Below are positions 44,601-55,478 of a DNA stretch of 64,000 nucleotides, one piece after another. The notes beneath the pieces are model-generated. The model saw nothing but the letters and a program-made list of their open reading frames with translations. It did no database searches and had not been told where the DNA came from. This stretch comes from Patiria miniata (lineage: Eukaryota; Echinodermata; Asteroidea; Valvatida; Asterinidae): NCBI RefSeq assembly GCF_015706575.1, contig NW_024037064.1, positions 3,843,427 to 3,907,426 on the forward strand, in the 5' to 3' direction. A program made the position numbers and the translations under genes. Each line of letters opens with the position of its first letter. The first letter of the stretch is position 1.

Positions 44601-47600
44601 GCTTATGTTTTTCTTTATTTTGCGCTGGATTTCTAGCGCACGACCTCGTATGTGAGTACAGATAAGTGTAGGCGGGGCTAATATGTGGAGTGTCCAATCA
44701 CACCTTGGTAAATCCGGATGTCATCAAATTGTTTGCAGCTAGCTATTCGCCTTTTGCGGAAGTGACAGGAATCACAGTTTTGTGCGTTGATGCCGTGTGC
44801 AGAGACACATAACGCGTATGTGTACATGTATGGATTATCTACAGTGCCACGTTTTACTAAGCAAGTTTCCTCGCGACGATCGACCAATAAGAAAACAACA
44901 TTTAAGTTCAGCTTAGGCTATTAACATAATGAGCACCACCCCCAAAACCTCACATGGACGATTGAACCAAGGCGCTATATTGGGTCCAACTGATTTGCAT
45001 AAAAATAGTGGCCGCGTGAGGTCGCTGTTCGCGCTATATATTTAATGCACTGTGCTGCATGCATAGCGCATAGACATTATGACTGCATGCATTACCGCGC
45101 TAGGGCCGGATAAAAAACAACTAGCGCCTTGACCAAGGCTAATCCAAATCCTTTTCATATAAATAAAATGCACGAAAATAAATATGCAGACGAAAATACA
45201 TGGTTATCAAGTGAAGAACAGAAGAAACTTAAAAGGCTTGTAAATACAAGAGTATTAAAATTAAAAATCCAAAACCACATGTGTTACTGCAAACCGAAAT
45301 GAAAATGACAAAAATCCTTGGTATCTTAAAACATTTTACTCTTAACCCAGGGCTATAGGGGAAAGGGGGCCAGGAATCGTCTCAGATTTGCAACACAGAG
45401 CATCTCGATTCCAAAATTTCCTGGGGCCCTTTATTAGTGGGCCCCTGACCCCACACTCTCATTAGTCCTTGGAGCAAATGCCCCAACACATTGTTGCAAC
45501 AGTTTACAAACTAAGTCAATATGATTCTTTTTCCAAAATACAATGCAAGAAATATGAATACAAAAATACATGGTTTACTATTTTAAAGTAAACAGTAACT
45601 TAAATGATTAAAAGCAGGAGTATATTTAAAAAGAATCCTTATAATCTTAAAAGCTTTTGCTCAAACAATTCAGGGGTAAAGGGGCCAGGAATGGCCTCAG
45701 ATTGCACCACAGAGCATCTAGAATCCAAAATGTTCAGGGGCTCACGCTCGTATTAGTTCTCAGAACAAATTTCCCAAATCTCCTGGATCTCCTAGATCCG
45801 CGCCTGATGTCTGTGAAGGGCAAAAACACAATATTGATTTACATCACCCCAATGCAAATTTCATCTTATGAATAATATTTTAAAAAACAAAATATGGTGT
45901 TATTCACATACATGTACCTGTTATTCACATACAAGTACGAGTGAAAGTTGGAAAAATCACCTGGGTGGGACTGGAACCCACGACCTCCTGCTTTCTAGTG
46001 CAGATGTCTTACCACTCGACCACCAAGCTAACGGGATCGGTTGGCTGGTTCGAATCTGATGCACATAACAGCGGGTACCGCATAAACTATTATAAGATGG
46101 AATTTTTGCGTTGGGGTGATATAAATCAAGTTAGGTTTTGCCCTTCACCGACGTATAAACACTGTATACTCAGTGTGTTACCTCCCGAGTGAATGTTGGA
46201 AAAAATCACTCGGGTAGGACTCGAACCCACGACCTCCTGCTTTCTAGTGCAGATGTCTTACCACTCGACCACCGAGCTAACCAGCCAACCGATCCCATAA
46301 GCTTGCTGGTCGAGTGGTAAGACATCTGCACTAGAAAGCAGGAGGTTGTGGGTTCCAGTCCCACCCGAGTGACTTTTTCCAACTTTCACTTGGGAGGTAA
46401 CACACTGAGTATACAGTGTTTAAACGTCGGTGGAGGGCAAAATCTAATTTGATTTATATCACCCCGTCGCAAAAATTCCACCTTATAATAGATATTATAA
46501 TTCTTGCTTTTGATTGTAGATTTCCCACAAATAAGTAGAGCCAGCATAGGAAACACCGGCGAGATCAGCGGTAGCCAGAACTCTATCATTGTTGGTTCAG
46601 GTGAAGTTAATATCACTTACAACATGCCGTTGGAGGAATGCGGTAAATATAATCTTGTTTGATGCAATGAAGTAGTTTGATATCTTAAATCAAGTGTTAA
46701 TGTATTGGGGGGGGGGTCAGGGCGGGGGGTTTACGGTTTAAGAATATGTGTTGAATATAGTTCCATGACTTAGCTGTTGTAATTCTCCAGATATATAGGA
46801 CTTTAAAATTTCAGATGACAATCGGGGCCCACCAAGTTTCAGTGATTTTACCCTATCACGGCATATATGCCTTGCTTCTGACCTGCAGGAGTCAAACATG
46901 GAAATTGTGTCCGGAAACTGTCTCAGAAAACGTGCAGACTTTGCAAGTGCAATGTACACAAATGACTTCCGACTGACGAGTTTGGTCGAGAAAATGCTTT
47001 GTAATTCAGCACTTGTAGGTCAAAATGAAATATGCAAATAAAGATCAAAGGAAATCCACAGCTCCCCACATTAACATGAATAACTTTCTGTTCAATGTTC
47101 ACAATTCCTTTGTTATAAATCAGCAAAGTTTGAAAGGAGATTGGAAAAAAATAATGGCTTAAATAATTTCTATTACTATATTCAAAGACAAATGCGTGTT
47201 AACTCATTTCATACGCAAGTACGTTTTACTGTAGAATCAAGTCTTCGATAAACAAATCTAGGTCTGGTCGTAATTGGTATTATTCAGCTTGCTTTGCCTT
47301 CTTTTTAGGGGTTGGGTGGGGGGTGTGGTGTTGAGAAAGGTAGGTCGCTATACATCCTTAAATATGCCCAGGAATTTACAGACAATGAGGACTAATAAGT
47401 GGGTCCACACCCTGCTCGTGATAACACACAAGACTTGAAAGTGACCTGAAACACTGCACAGTACAGTATTATCAAAGGTTTGCTTTCTGCTGTGTGATGT
47501 ACCGCCAGCAACAGTTCGTCCTTTCATCACCCCGTTTGTGGCGTGATCAAAGTTTCTGCGTTGACTTCATCGCTGAGTGAATAAAGACTGGCTATTGCAC

Positions 47601-49551
47601 GCAATGTCAACCTTGTGAAACTGCATTTAGGCCCAAAAAAAAGTCTCCGGTTTCTGGTATGGAGCTTGTCCAAAAAATGGGGGGGCAACGCGGCTTTTTT
47701 TTTGTTGTACCTGATTTTTTGCTTCAAATGTCGGCTGATGACTACAAATGGTGCCCGACTAAACTTAGTGCAAATATATGGGAGTCCAGAGAGGCCACAT
47801 AATGCTTATTCTCGACCATAACCCACTCTAAAAACACGTTAAAATTGTGCAGCAGCAGGATTCCAGTCAAACCAGTGAGTTTGGCGGTTTTGAGACGGTT
47901 TTGAGACTTTTATTGAAAAATAACCTTTTTCATTTTGCCGACACGCATGGCTACGGCGACGCGCGCGCATACCAGAAACTGGAGACTTTTTTTTGGCCTT
48001 ATCAAAACATGCATTTTGATCTCAGGGATGTCAAATTAAAGGGCACATGTAATGTAATTTGTTTCAATGCAATCCTTGAAAATGCACCTTTGTGTCCCAT
48101 CTAACTTCAAATTCTTTTTGGCTATGTGTTTATGCTAATCCAAATTTCCATATTTTAGTAAAACCGGGATGTTATTCTGGTCAGAAACCTCAATATTACA
48201 GTTATTTCAGCATGACAAATTGCTAGAATTTTTCGATATTTTAAGGTTGTAAATTTTCTTTGGCTTCATTGTGTCAGTAAATGGCAGTATCAGCCAATGA
48301 GCGAACCTTTCTCAATTTTTTTTATTGACCAATTGACCAAATAATGGGGGCTTGATTCGAACAGAAAACCCTTTTCAGTAGAAAAATATCAAAAAATGGA
48401 CATGCAAATTGTTCGTTTTTGATGAATTGCAGCTTGAGAGAATTGTTATGAATCATGTTTATGTATACTTAATAAATAGTTTACTCTTACTAATGTTATG
48501 ATTTATTTTAGAAACCACCGGATTCCAGGGGTCAGGTACAGCAGATAACCTGCTGAAATTAGTAGAAGGCGAAAACAAATTCCGTGATTGGTTGAAGAAG
48601 GAGATTAGAGAAGACAATGTTCTTGCGAAGGAATCCTCGCTGAGATTTTATTGCAGTAGTTCAGGCATGCAGGCTGCTGGTCTCATTCTGGATCACATAC
48701 AAGAGATGCAAGTTGATAAAGAGGAACTGCAGAGATTGGCTCTGTTACTGTTGTGTGACTCTGGTTCAGAAAATTTGGCTACCAAACTAGTAAGACCAAC
48801 TTTGGTAAACTGCAAGAGTAACGAAGACCTGAAATCACTGAGCTACTACTTACAGCATGTCACTCCGCCACTTGAAGGTGCACATTTTCACATGAATGTA
48901 AGAAAGCAGGAGCTTACCCTTCTCAAGGGAATTCTTCCGAGTGACAGCATTGAGTCAGCTGGGCTGATATCAGTTTATAACTACCACTTGTCTGAGCAGG
49001 AGGGGGAGGAGCTTAGCCTCCTTGAGGAAACACTTGGTGTGGTGGATGAACAGCGCCGTGCTCAATTACACATTGTGGTTCAATTTGAGGCGAAGTCGTG
49101 GTTTGATGTGGGGCGTATATCACACAGCTTTTTCCGCATGCAGGAACAAAAAGGCAGGCTTGCTTTGGTTATGAACCAACGATCACCGGATGAGGTTGTT
49201 GATCTATTGAAGGCACTGGAAGGATGCAGGTTGGGTTGGCTCACACTGTATCATACTGACCTGCATGCACGGGTGCGAGATGTTAGCCGCTTCTCGTCAT
49301 CCCTTACACTCTTGCAGCTCCCTACATGCAGGTTGGGCGATGATGACGTGAAGGATCTGATCAGCATCTTTCCTGCTGGGCATGGTTTACAATGGCTTAA
49401 CCTTGATGGCAATGCATTCAGTTTGGATGCAGTGAGGGCTCTCATCGGTCATCTCCAAGGTTTCCAAAGTTATGTCGGTTGGGACTTCATAACATCGGCC
49501 TCGATGCTAAGCTCATCAGACAAGTTGTCAGTCAAGACCTCCCTCGCCTGA
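35663..49551 (+). CDS. Gene A: single-span membrane protein with C-terminal leucine-rich repeats
   Basis: Exons: 35663-35847 (ATG at 35682), 36968-37003, 37492-37539, 38091-38156, 38520-38582, 39305-39352, 39682-39717, 46520-46642 and 48512-49551. Coding length is 1626 nt, 541 codons plus stop, with every internal junction in phase 1. Residues 1-29 are Ser/Thr-rich with an N-TT sequon; residues about 30-55 form a Gly/Ala-rich membrane span (IAGIVGGIVGGIGGF...), followed by basic KYIEKRRSQR, so the long part should be cytosolic. Five short acidic/polar exons form a stalk or linker. The 123-nt exon encodes SIIVGSGEVNITYN. The last exon has a helical region and about 28-residue LRRs (LDDDVKDL-type, LPAGHGL, LNLDGNAFSLDAVRAL). 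Compared with gene B, a 1-nt deletion near 49473 changes the last ~30 codons. An innate-immune or adaptor role is inference; no NACHT or TIR motif is seen. Confidence 0.78.
36310..36452. mobile_element. Partial copy of the CCTTGACCAAGGC MITE
   Basis: TTTGCATAAAATAGTGGCCG, GAGGTCGCTGTTC and the end CGCCTTGACCAAGGC match the right arm of the element at 44421-45140. Only one arm is present here, in intron 1 of gene A. Confidence 0.65.
36470..36967. repeat. Intron segment shared with gene B (copy A)
   Basis: CAAAATGGTCAGTTTGATTA, CACCGACAGTGTTGGTCTTG, GCGAACCGCTC and GAAGTATGAGATCCTT precede the 36-nt exon and recur before the matching exon of gene B (51180-51572). This is the clearest intron evidence that gene B is a duplicate of gene A. 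Confidence 0.85.
37364..38600 (+). repeat. Tandemly triplicated exon cassette of gene A
   Basis: Three cassettes each contain TAATATTGGAT, CAAATTAACTTGCTGTA, TCTGCATCCAG-type acceptor sequence and a small phase-1 exon, at 37492, 38091 and 38520. The encoded peptides are related (END..RMREP, ENGEPSTREENA, ENSQQSSREENI). Symmetrical phase means each added or lost exon keeps the frame. Confidence 0.85.
40513..41497. mobile_element. 1-kb TIR element in gene A intron
   Basis: Arms of about 130-140 bp pair: CTATATATATAAGAG with CTCTTATATAGATGG, TGAAAGGATCCGAGACCGCG with its complement, and GGTGTCTTCCGCCGGGTCGG with its complement. The interior is GC-richer than surrounding introns. The 156-codon frame inside (40593-41063) has no recognised family. 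No clear target duplication. Confidence 0.8.
42585..43562. mobile_element. TIR element whose ends are 16-bp minisatellites
   Basis: The left end TGTCGGACACTTCGCCCCAT and right end ATGGGGCGAAGCGTCCGACA are inverted. Just inside, both carry arrays of ACTTCGCCCCATCCCC (16-bp period) in opposite orientation, about 180 bp each. The unique centre is about 590 bp. All frames stay open in the arrays, giving spurious peptide repeats. Sits in gene A intron 7. Confidence 0.85.
43562..44420. other. Intron of gene A, loosely repetitive
   Basis: AT-rich. A diverged pair about 140 bp apart (TAATTTGGTTTGTGGGTTG near 44226 and AAATTTGGTTTGTGGGTTG near 44364) indicates an old local duplication. No exon fits the phase-1 series. 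Confidence 0.4.
44421..45140. mobile_element. MITE with CTTGGTCAAGGCG ends and about 200-bp TIRs
   Basis: The left end CTTGGTCAAGGCGTTAAATG and right end GCGCCTTGACCAAGGC pair, and the pairing continues through AACAGCGACCTCATGCGGCC and TTGGACCCAATATCGCGCC with their complements. The interior is about 320 bp. A one-armed relative is at 36310-36452. Confidence 0.85.
45340..45800. mobile_element. Two MITE fragments with CACAGAGCATCTAGAATCC core
   Basis: CAGAGCATCTCGATTCCAAA (about 45396) and CACAGAGCATCTAGAATCCA (about 45708), each preceded by CCTCAGATT or CTCAGATTTG, match the interior of the hAT-type MITE at 62646-62968 and a fragment near 41905. Ends are not preserved. Confidence 0.55.
45808..46495. 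repeat. tRNA-like SINE units arranged head to head
   Basis: Three copies of a tRNA-like head occur: minus strand near 45960-46040, minus near 46210-46280 and plus near 46306-46370. In sense they read TGGTCGAGTGGTAAGACATC (A box) and GTGGGTTCGAGTCCCACC-type (B box). The last two form a palindrome of about 200-bp arms (46088-46495) that also includes ACACTGAGTATACAGTGT and TTTGATTTATATCACCCC. The pseudo-anticodon loop is one nucleotide too long, so these are not functional tRNAs. Confidence 0.8.
47630..47998. mobile_element. PIF/Harbinger-type MITE, copy 2
   Basis: Same family as 10176-10537: GTCTCCGGTTTCTGGTATGG at the left, CCAGAAACTGGAGAC at the right, TTA on both flanks. It lies in intron 8 of gene A, between the 123-nt exon and the LRR exon. 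Confidence 0.85.
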
Positions 49552-49755
49552 AGGAAACACAAGAGGGATTATTTGAAGTCTAAATAATCTCCCATCAAGT
49601 CATAACTCTCTCCCTGTTCCCTATGAATGCACCACGCTCACGAGCCGCATTAAACCGAAACAAGTAGCACGTATCATGGGTCATTTTATGTGAAGTCAAT
49701 GCTCTGCAACCCCCCCCCCCCTAAAAAAAAGAATCAGTAAAAAAAAAAAAAATCA

Positions 49756-51130
49756 GTTAAAAAAACAACAACAACAACAATCAATAACAACAACAACTTT
49801 ATTTTCAGAGGACAATAAGGGGCTCGATAATAATGAAAAAGTCAACAAAACAGTTTCAATACAAATAGAGTATTCCGAATCCTCTTACATTATGAATACA
49901 AATAATTATACCAAGCATAGTTCTTCACTCTACTGAACCTCCATCCCCCAAAAAATTCAATCCATCAATTGATCAATCAATCAGTGTGAAAAGTCAATCA
50001 ACAATTCCTGTACAAAATGATTCATTGAAATCTTCAAACATAATAGCACTGTACTAAGCATTCTGGGTGTCACTTGAAAGTGATATTAAATTGACCTTGT
50101 ATCTTGGGTGACCTCTGAGTACTATTATAAATCTACAATCTAATCGTCAATTAAACAGGAGAATCCACCTCTCCTATCCATTTCTTTTGAGAAAATATCT
50201 TGTATCGCATCATCTATGTAAAATTGTGTGAGATGTCTTCAACTTTTGTGACAAAGGCCTCCTCCTACCCTGTTATCCGATCAATGTATTGATATGGCAT
50301 TCAAACAAACTAATGTGACCACGCACAAATGGCTGCACGACACCCTTCCATAGACCAGTGCTGTGCAAAACTTAGTATACAGAATAATACCCAAAACCTC
50401 GGGTACTTTTGAATTGTCTTGCGTTTGCCTTATGTACAAATTCGGAAAATTCTCGCAACTTCACGCCTTTCAAACAGACGTTTCTTTTGAGTGTTTGTGC
50501 TTCATTCTTTATCAAATCGTTTGGGTAAATTAATGTAAATTATGCATAAAATGGCAAAAATTATGATTCCAGTTTGCTAACTTTTGTATAGATCTTTATT
50601 AAACATGTTTGTGATTTCTGGTTCTGGTTCATTTTGAGTCGGTAAAGTTCATTCAAGAATATCACACCAACTTTTGACCTTATGACACGCATGAAGTGGA
50701 TGCGGAGATGACCTTAGTAAATTGCCTAAGTTGTCCATGAAGTGCTTGGATGCAATATCCTTGAATGCAAGTAGTGTTCTAGAGTTGACGATGTTGGCTG
50801 GAAACTTGTTCCATTCTGTAATGGTTCTCGGGAAGAAAGAGTTCTTGTAGGCTTCCTTGGTTGCACGTTGTTTGTAGAATTTGTGTTGGTGCCCCCTGGT
50901 ATTTCTTGTGTTTAAGGTGCAACCAGCTCGTGTTTGATTTTGTAGAGCATTGATAGTCTTTGTATCTTCCTGCGCTCTTTCATGTCTCCCCACTTGAGGT
51001 GCTCCAAGATTCCAGTGACTGTTCCCTCTTCCCCACTGTAATTTTTTGAGCAAAATCTTGCTGCCTGTCTTTGGACTCTGTCCAGTGTTTTGGTATTACA
51101 CTCGGTACTCAGATTCCATAATGAAACCGA
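49756..51130 (-). mobile_element. 5'-truncated CR1/Jockey-like LINE, minus strand
   Basis: On the minus strand from about 51120 the frame reads TLDRVQRQAARFCSKNYSG, GILEHLKWGDMKERRKIQRL and SMLYKIKHELVAP, the typical C-terminal tail of CR1/Jockey-type reverse transcriptases. After one frame change near 50915 it continues NSFFPRTITEWNKFPANIV and LLAFKDIASKHF to a stop near 50650. An approximately 0.9-kb 3' region ends in a TTG/GTT microsatellite (CAACAACAAC on the plus strand, 49756-49795). The 3' part has a counterpart after gene B, so that portion predates the duplication. Confidence 0.75.
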
Positions 51131-51179
51131 GAATTTGATGTTCCTTAAACATTATTTATAGCATTTAAAACAGTCATAC

Positions 51180-51572
51180 CTGGCAAAATGGTCACTTTGA
51201 TTATTAGAGATAGTGTAGAAGTTCACCGACAGTGTTGGTCTTGGAGCAAGACGTTCTTGATTCACGATACTGAGACGGTACAGCCTTAATTCCTATCACA
51301 CATCACCACAAACCTGACTTGGGCAGCGAACCGCTCTCAAAGACGTCAAAGAACGTCCTTTGCGCTGCTTGTTAGTTTGTGTGTAGCACCCACTTCGGTG
51401 AATTGCTGCACAGTCCAATAACCCGCGCGCGCATTATCGCACCGCTAACGGCTAAGGACGTCTTGGAACCAAGACTAAGACAGTGGTTTTGCCCTTAAGT
51501 TAACAAAAATTGTTTCCCTGAAGTATGAGATCCTTCAAAAGTAGTAACATTTTTTTTGTGTTGTTATTGCAG
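51180..51572. repeat. Intron segment shared with gene A (copy B)
   Basis: Paralogue of 36470-36967, with the same word order up to the acceptor before the 36-nt exon. Confidence 0.85.
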
Positions 51573-53687
51573 ATCAATACAGTAAGAAAAGCCCCAGGCA
51601 ACGTAATGGTAAGGGGATATTTGTAATCTGAAAAAAAAAAATAATAATGGAAATTTAAATATTAAAGAAAAATGTGCGTGATATTGATTTTAAGAATAAA
51701 ACAATTTCAGTTCTCTGTAAAATTTTCAATCACTTTTCCTTGTCAAAGCCAAGCAAGAGTTGCAGTGATCTTAGTGATTTTAGTGATTATGCCCTGTCAA
51801 TTTAATTCTACAATATATGTAGAGATTTTTTTACCAAAGACATGTTTTTATAATCAACCATTAATAAACACCTTGGCGAGTTGATAATTTCTGATTGGTC
51901 GAAACTCAATCACGTGGGGGTGTATTAACATGTGATATAAAGACCGGCTTCAAGAACAAGCGAATAAATGGCCCCTGAATCAGCATTGATCCAGCAACAT
52001 GTAAGCCACTGATTGGCCAAATAGACAACAATCCTTCAGTAACTTTTTATACTATACATGTAGCTGTAGTACACATGCGCTCAACCACCACGGTGTGAAG
52101 ACTTCCGTGCCCGTATGCAACACATATGCTGTACATGTACTGTAGTTGTTATGCGGGGCGTGCGGGCGCGTAATAACATTGATAGGGCCTTGTAAATAAG
52201 ACACGAGTTCAAAAATGGGGGGGGGGGCATTTGATATTGTGTCCCAATCCTTCAAAAAGAGAGGAGGGGACCTGTCCCCCCCCCCCCAGGATTGACGCCC
52301 ATGCCTGTCACAACAAACATGCCTTGCTTCTGAGCTGAAGGAGTCTAGCATTTCAGCACGACAAATTGCTAGAATTGTTGATATTTTGCGGTCGTAAATT
52401 TTCTTTGGCTATTCATTGTTGTGTCAGTACATGGCATTAAGCCAGTGAGCAAACCTTTCGCAGAAATGTTTTGAACAGAAAACCCCTAAACAGTGTCTTC
52501 CTGAAATGACATCACAGCAACAGTTGTCCCTCAGTTGTCCGGAAAAGCATGGAAAATTGTTTTGTGTTTGAAGAATCAGAAGTGCACTTTCAATCAAATT
52601 AACCAAAAAGGGATTTTAAATAATTTCATACATTTAAGGGAATAGAAAGTTGCACAAATTGTGTTCCTAAGAAAACCCGTCGCATTTAGACCCTTGATTT
52701 AAACATGAATTGTGGATACGTAAATTTTAATCCCAGGCAAAATTTGTCAGTGTACATTATACTGCATGGAATTGGAAATTTCAACCAATGGATCATACGT
52801 TGCAAAATATAGGTAAACTAAATAAACCTGATTGCAGAAGAAAATACCGGACTTTTTTTTATTCTGGTGCAGAGGCGTTGGCTACCAAACTTGGCAGAGG
52901 CAGACCAACTGAAGTAGAATGCGAGAGTAACGAAGACCTAAAAACACTGAGTAACTACTTACAGAATGTCACTCCGCCACTTGAAGGTACGTCCTTCACC
53001 CTGAAGAATGTAAGACATCATGACCTTACCCTTCTCAAGGAAATTCTTCTGAGTGACAGCGTGAAGTCAGCAAGTAACATACATGTTGACTACTACTTGT
53101 CTAAGAAGGAGGAGGAGGAGCTTAGCCTCCTGGAGGAAACCCTTGGTGTGGTGAATGTTGTTGTATTAGTGATTGCGGTTTACATTGTGCCGCAGTCATG
53201 GTGCGATGTGGGGCGTGTATCGCGCAGCTTTTTCCGCATGCAGGAACAAATGGACAGTCTTCAGTTTTGTATGGTCAAACGATCACCGGATGAGGTTGTT
53301 GATCTTTTGAAGGCACTGGAAGGATGCAGGTTGAGTTGGCTCTCACTGTTTGACATCAACCTGCATGCACGATTGCAAGATATTAACCACATCCCGTCAT
53401 CCCTTACAATCTTGAAATTCTATGGATGCAGGTTGGTCGATGATGATGTGAAGGACCTGATCAGCATCCTTCCTGCTGGGCATGGTTTAAGAGTGCTTGT
53501 TCTTGATTTCAATGCATTCAGTTTGGATGGATTGAGGGCTCTCACCCATCATCTCGGAGGTCTCTATAGTTTATGTGGGTTGAGTCTTTGTAACAACGGC
53601 CTTGATCCTGAGCTCGTCAGACAAGTTGTTTGTCACAACCTCCCTCGCCTGAAGGAAACAGAACAGGGATTGTTCGTAACATATTAA
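51573..53687 (+). CDS. Gene B: partial duplicate of gene A with intact LRR end
   Basis: Two exons are recognised: 51573-51608 (36 nt, QYSKKSPRQRN, matching KYIEKRRSQRE of gene A) and an LRR exon ending at the stop at 53687. The LRR exon is open from 52788, but homology to gene A begins only near 52870. A pyrimidine-rich acceptor TTCTGGTGCAG (52872) would join the two exons in phase 1. The protein then reads ALATKLGRGRP, SNEDLKTLSNYLQNVTPPLE, RSPDEVVDLLKALEGCRLSW, LVDDDVKDLISILPAGHGL, NGLDPELVRQVV, LPRLKETEQGLF. No copy of the membrane-span exon, the triplicated exons or the 123-nt exon was found between 49.6 and 51.5 kb. It is either a shortened gene using a new promoter, or a decaying partial duplicate. 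The frame is intact over about 270 codons of homology. Confidence 0.65.
51609..52870. other. Gene B intron, with segments shared with gene A
   Basis: CATTTCAGCACGACAAATTG and TTTTCTTTGGCTATTCATTG (52345-52410) match the gene A intron near 48205-48275. ATGCCTTGCTTCTGAGCTG (52319) matches 46868. A G-run and C-run pair with AGGATTGACGCCCATGCC (about 52290) looks like an end of another MITE. Confidence 0.6.
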
Positions 53688-53689
53688 AT

Positions 53690-54050
53690 AATCTCCCATC
53701 AAGTAATTACTATCAATGCACAACTCTCATGAGGCGCATTCAATCGAAACAAGCAGCACGTATCATTGGTCATTTTATGTGAGGTCACCAATGCTCTGCA
53801 ACCCCCCACCCCCCCCAAAAAAAAAGAACAGAAGAAGTAACATCAAATCAAAACAACAACTATCAATAAAATTAAAAAGTTACTTTCAGAGGACAATAGG
53901 GGGCTTGATAATGAATGAAAAAGTCAACAAAACTGTTTCAATCCTAATAGATTTATTTGAAATCCTCTTACATTATGAATCATACCCAGCATAGTTCTTC
54001 ATTCTACTGACCCCCAATCTCCCCCCCCCTCCCCCCCCCCCCCAAAAAAA
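53690..54050. repeat. 3' flank of gene B, duplicated from gene A
   Basis: TAAATAATCTCCCATCAAGT, AGCACGTATCATTGGTCATT and AGAGGACAATAGGGGGCTTG match 49581-49990 after gene A, including part of the LINE 3' region. This sets the right edge of the duplication near 54.05 kb. Confidence 0.85.
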
Positions 54051-54059
54051 TCAATACAT

Positions 54060-55475
54060 CCATATGTGATTTGTTTTCATTTTGCTGAAAGAATTACCTT
54101 CATGTGATCCATTGACAGGACTTTGAAACAGTGGCAGTGTTTAAAATCCGTAACTTGAAAAGTACATCAGTGATTTGAGTGATTCTTGTACTAAAAGAAA
54201 GCTTATGAATTGGGCTTTCATATCCTAGATTTTGAAAGTGCCACATGCAGAAATTCACTAAAAATGGTCCCGACATGTGGAGTTTATTTATTTTTTTTGA
54301 CTAACCCTGTATATACATGTACAATGTTGCATTGCCAAATGACGCCTTTTTGTCAAAGGACAGTCATGTTTGCTCATTCAGGACCAATCGTTCAGATTAT
54401 TGTATACGCAAAAATGTTTCTGTGTTTCTGATTATGTTGAAATAGGTACAAGTGGACAATTTGCTTGTTTTTATCGTTGCAAGCCTCTTCAAAGTATTGA
54501 TTGACATTAGATTTGTTTGTTCCAAGTATGATCAATATTCTGTACAAAAAGTGACATTTTTTGTTTGTAACAGTTTTGATATTTTGCAGTTGCCCAGGTG
54601 ATAACAGTCGTTTATAACATGCCCAAATGCAACCATTCAATTTGGTAAAAGCAGTTCTGCAGGAGAGAAAAGTATACTTTGAATCAATGTTTTGATTTAT
54701 TCACATTGGAAATGTAAACTGAATGTAAATAATGTTTAACTGTTGTTGCTGGCATTACACATGAAAGAAGATTTTGATTAAAATGAGATTTACACACTGT
54801 AACTGCAAAGCCAAACTGATTGCAATTTTAAATGACGGGGATTTATTTACTCATTAATTTACACATTTCAAGGGATATGGGATGGGATCATTTGTATTTA
54901 TCCCAAAAGTAACATACCAAATTGTAATCAAAAAGCTCACTTGGATTAAAGATCGTACTGGTACTAAACACCTTGTGAAATTATTCCATCTGGATTGCTG
55001 TCATTAAGAAGAAATCAAGAAATGTAGGTGATTTTCAATGATATGTCAATTGACAGATTTTTGGAAATAAGAGTTCTATGGACGAAATCGTGTTTGGCGA
55101 TCAAAAGTTTGTGAATGGATATTTCACTCTTTTCTTGAAAAGTGTAATATCCAAAGCTTCAACATGTTACATTTTGAATATTCTTCAGTGGAACATTGAT
55201 GATATTACATGTATTGGAAACAAGCAAAATGCATGAAATACAAATGTTCCTATATGCCTTCAAGCCATATTGGTTTACAAACTACATAATTGTGATTTTT
55301 ATCTTGTGATCATTAATGTGCAACTCTGTAAGATAAGGTCATCACTCGGGCACGAACTCCAAGCCAAGATAATCTGCTGATAGTTTGGATTCCGTTTCAC
55401 GTTTGCTGAAATTGAGCGAAATAAAACTTTCACTCTTTATATAGAACATTGTCATAGTTCCTGACACTTCTCCAA
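54060..55475. other. Spacer with one mariner-like end
   Basis: Near 54265-54312, GGTCCCGACATGTGGAGTTT followed by TTTTGACTAACCCTGTA is the right end of the family seen at 15481-16445. No left end was found. The rest is AT-rich and shows no exon. Confidence 0.4.
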
Positions 55476-55478
55476 CCA

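Noticed and set aside
46306-46375. Genuine tRNA-Ser gene
   Set aside because: The anticodon loop has eight nucleotides and the acceptor stem does not close; it is one of three SINE-like copies.
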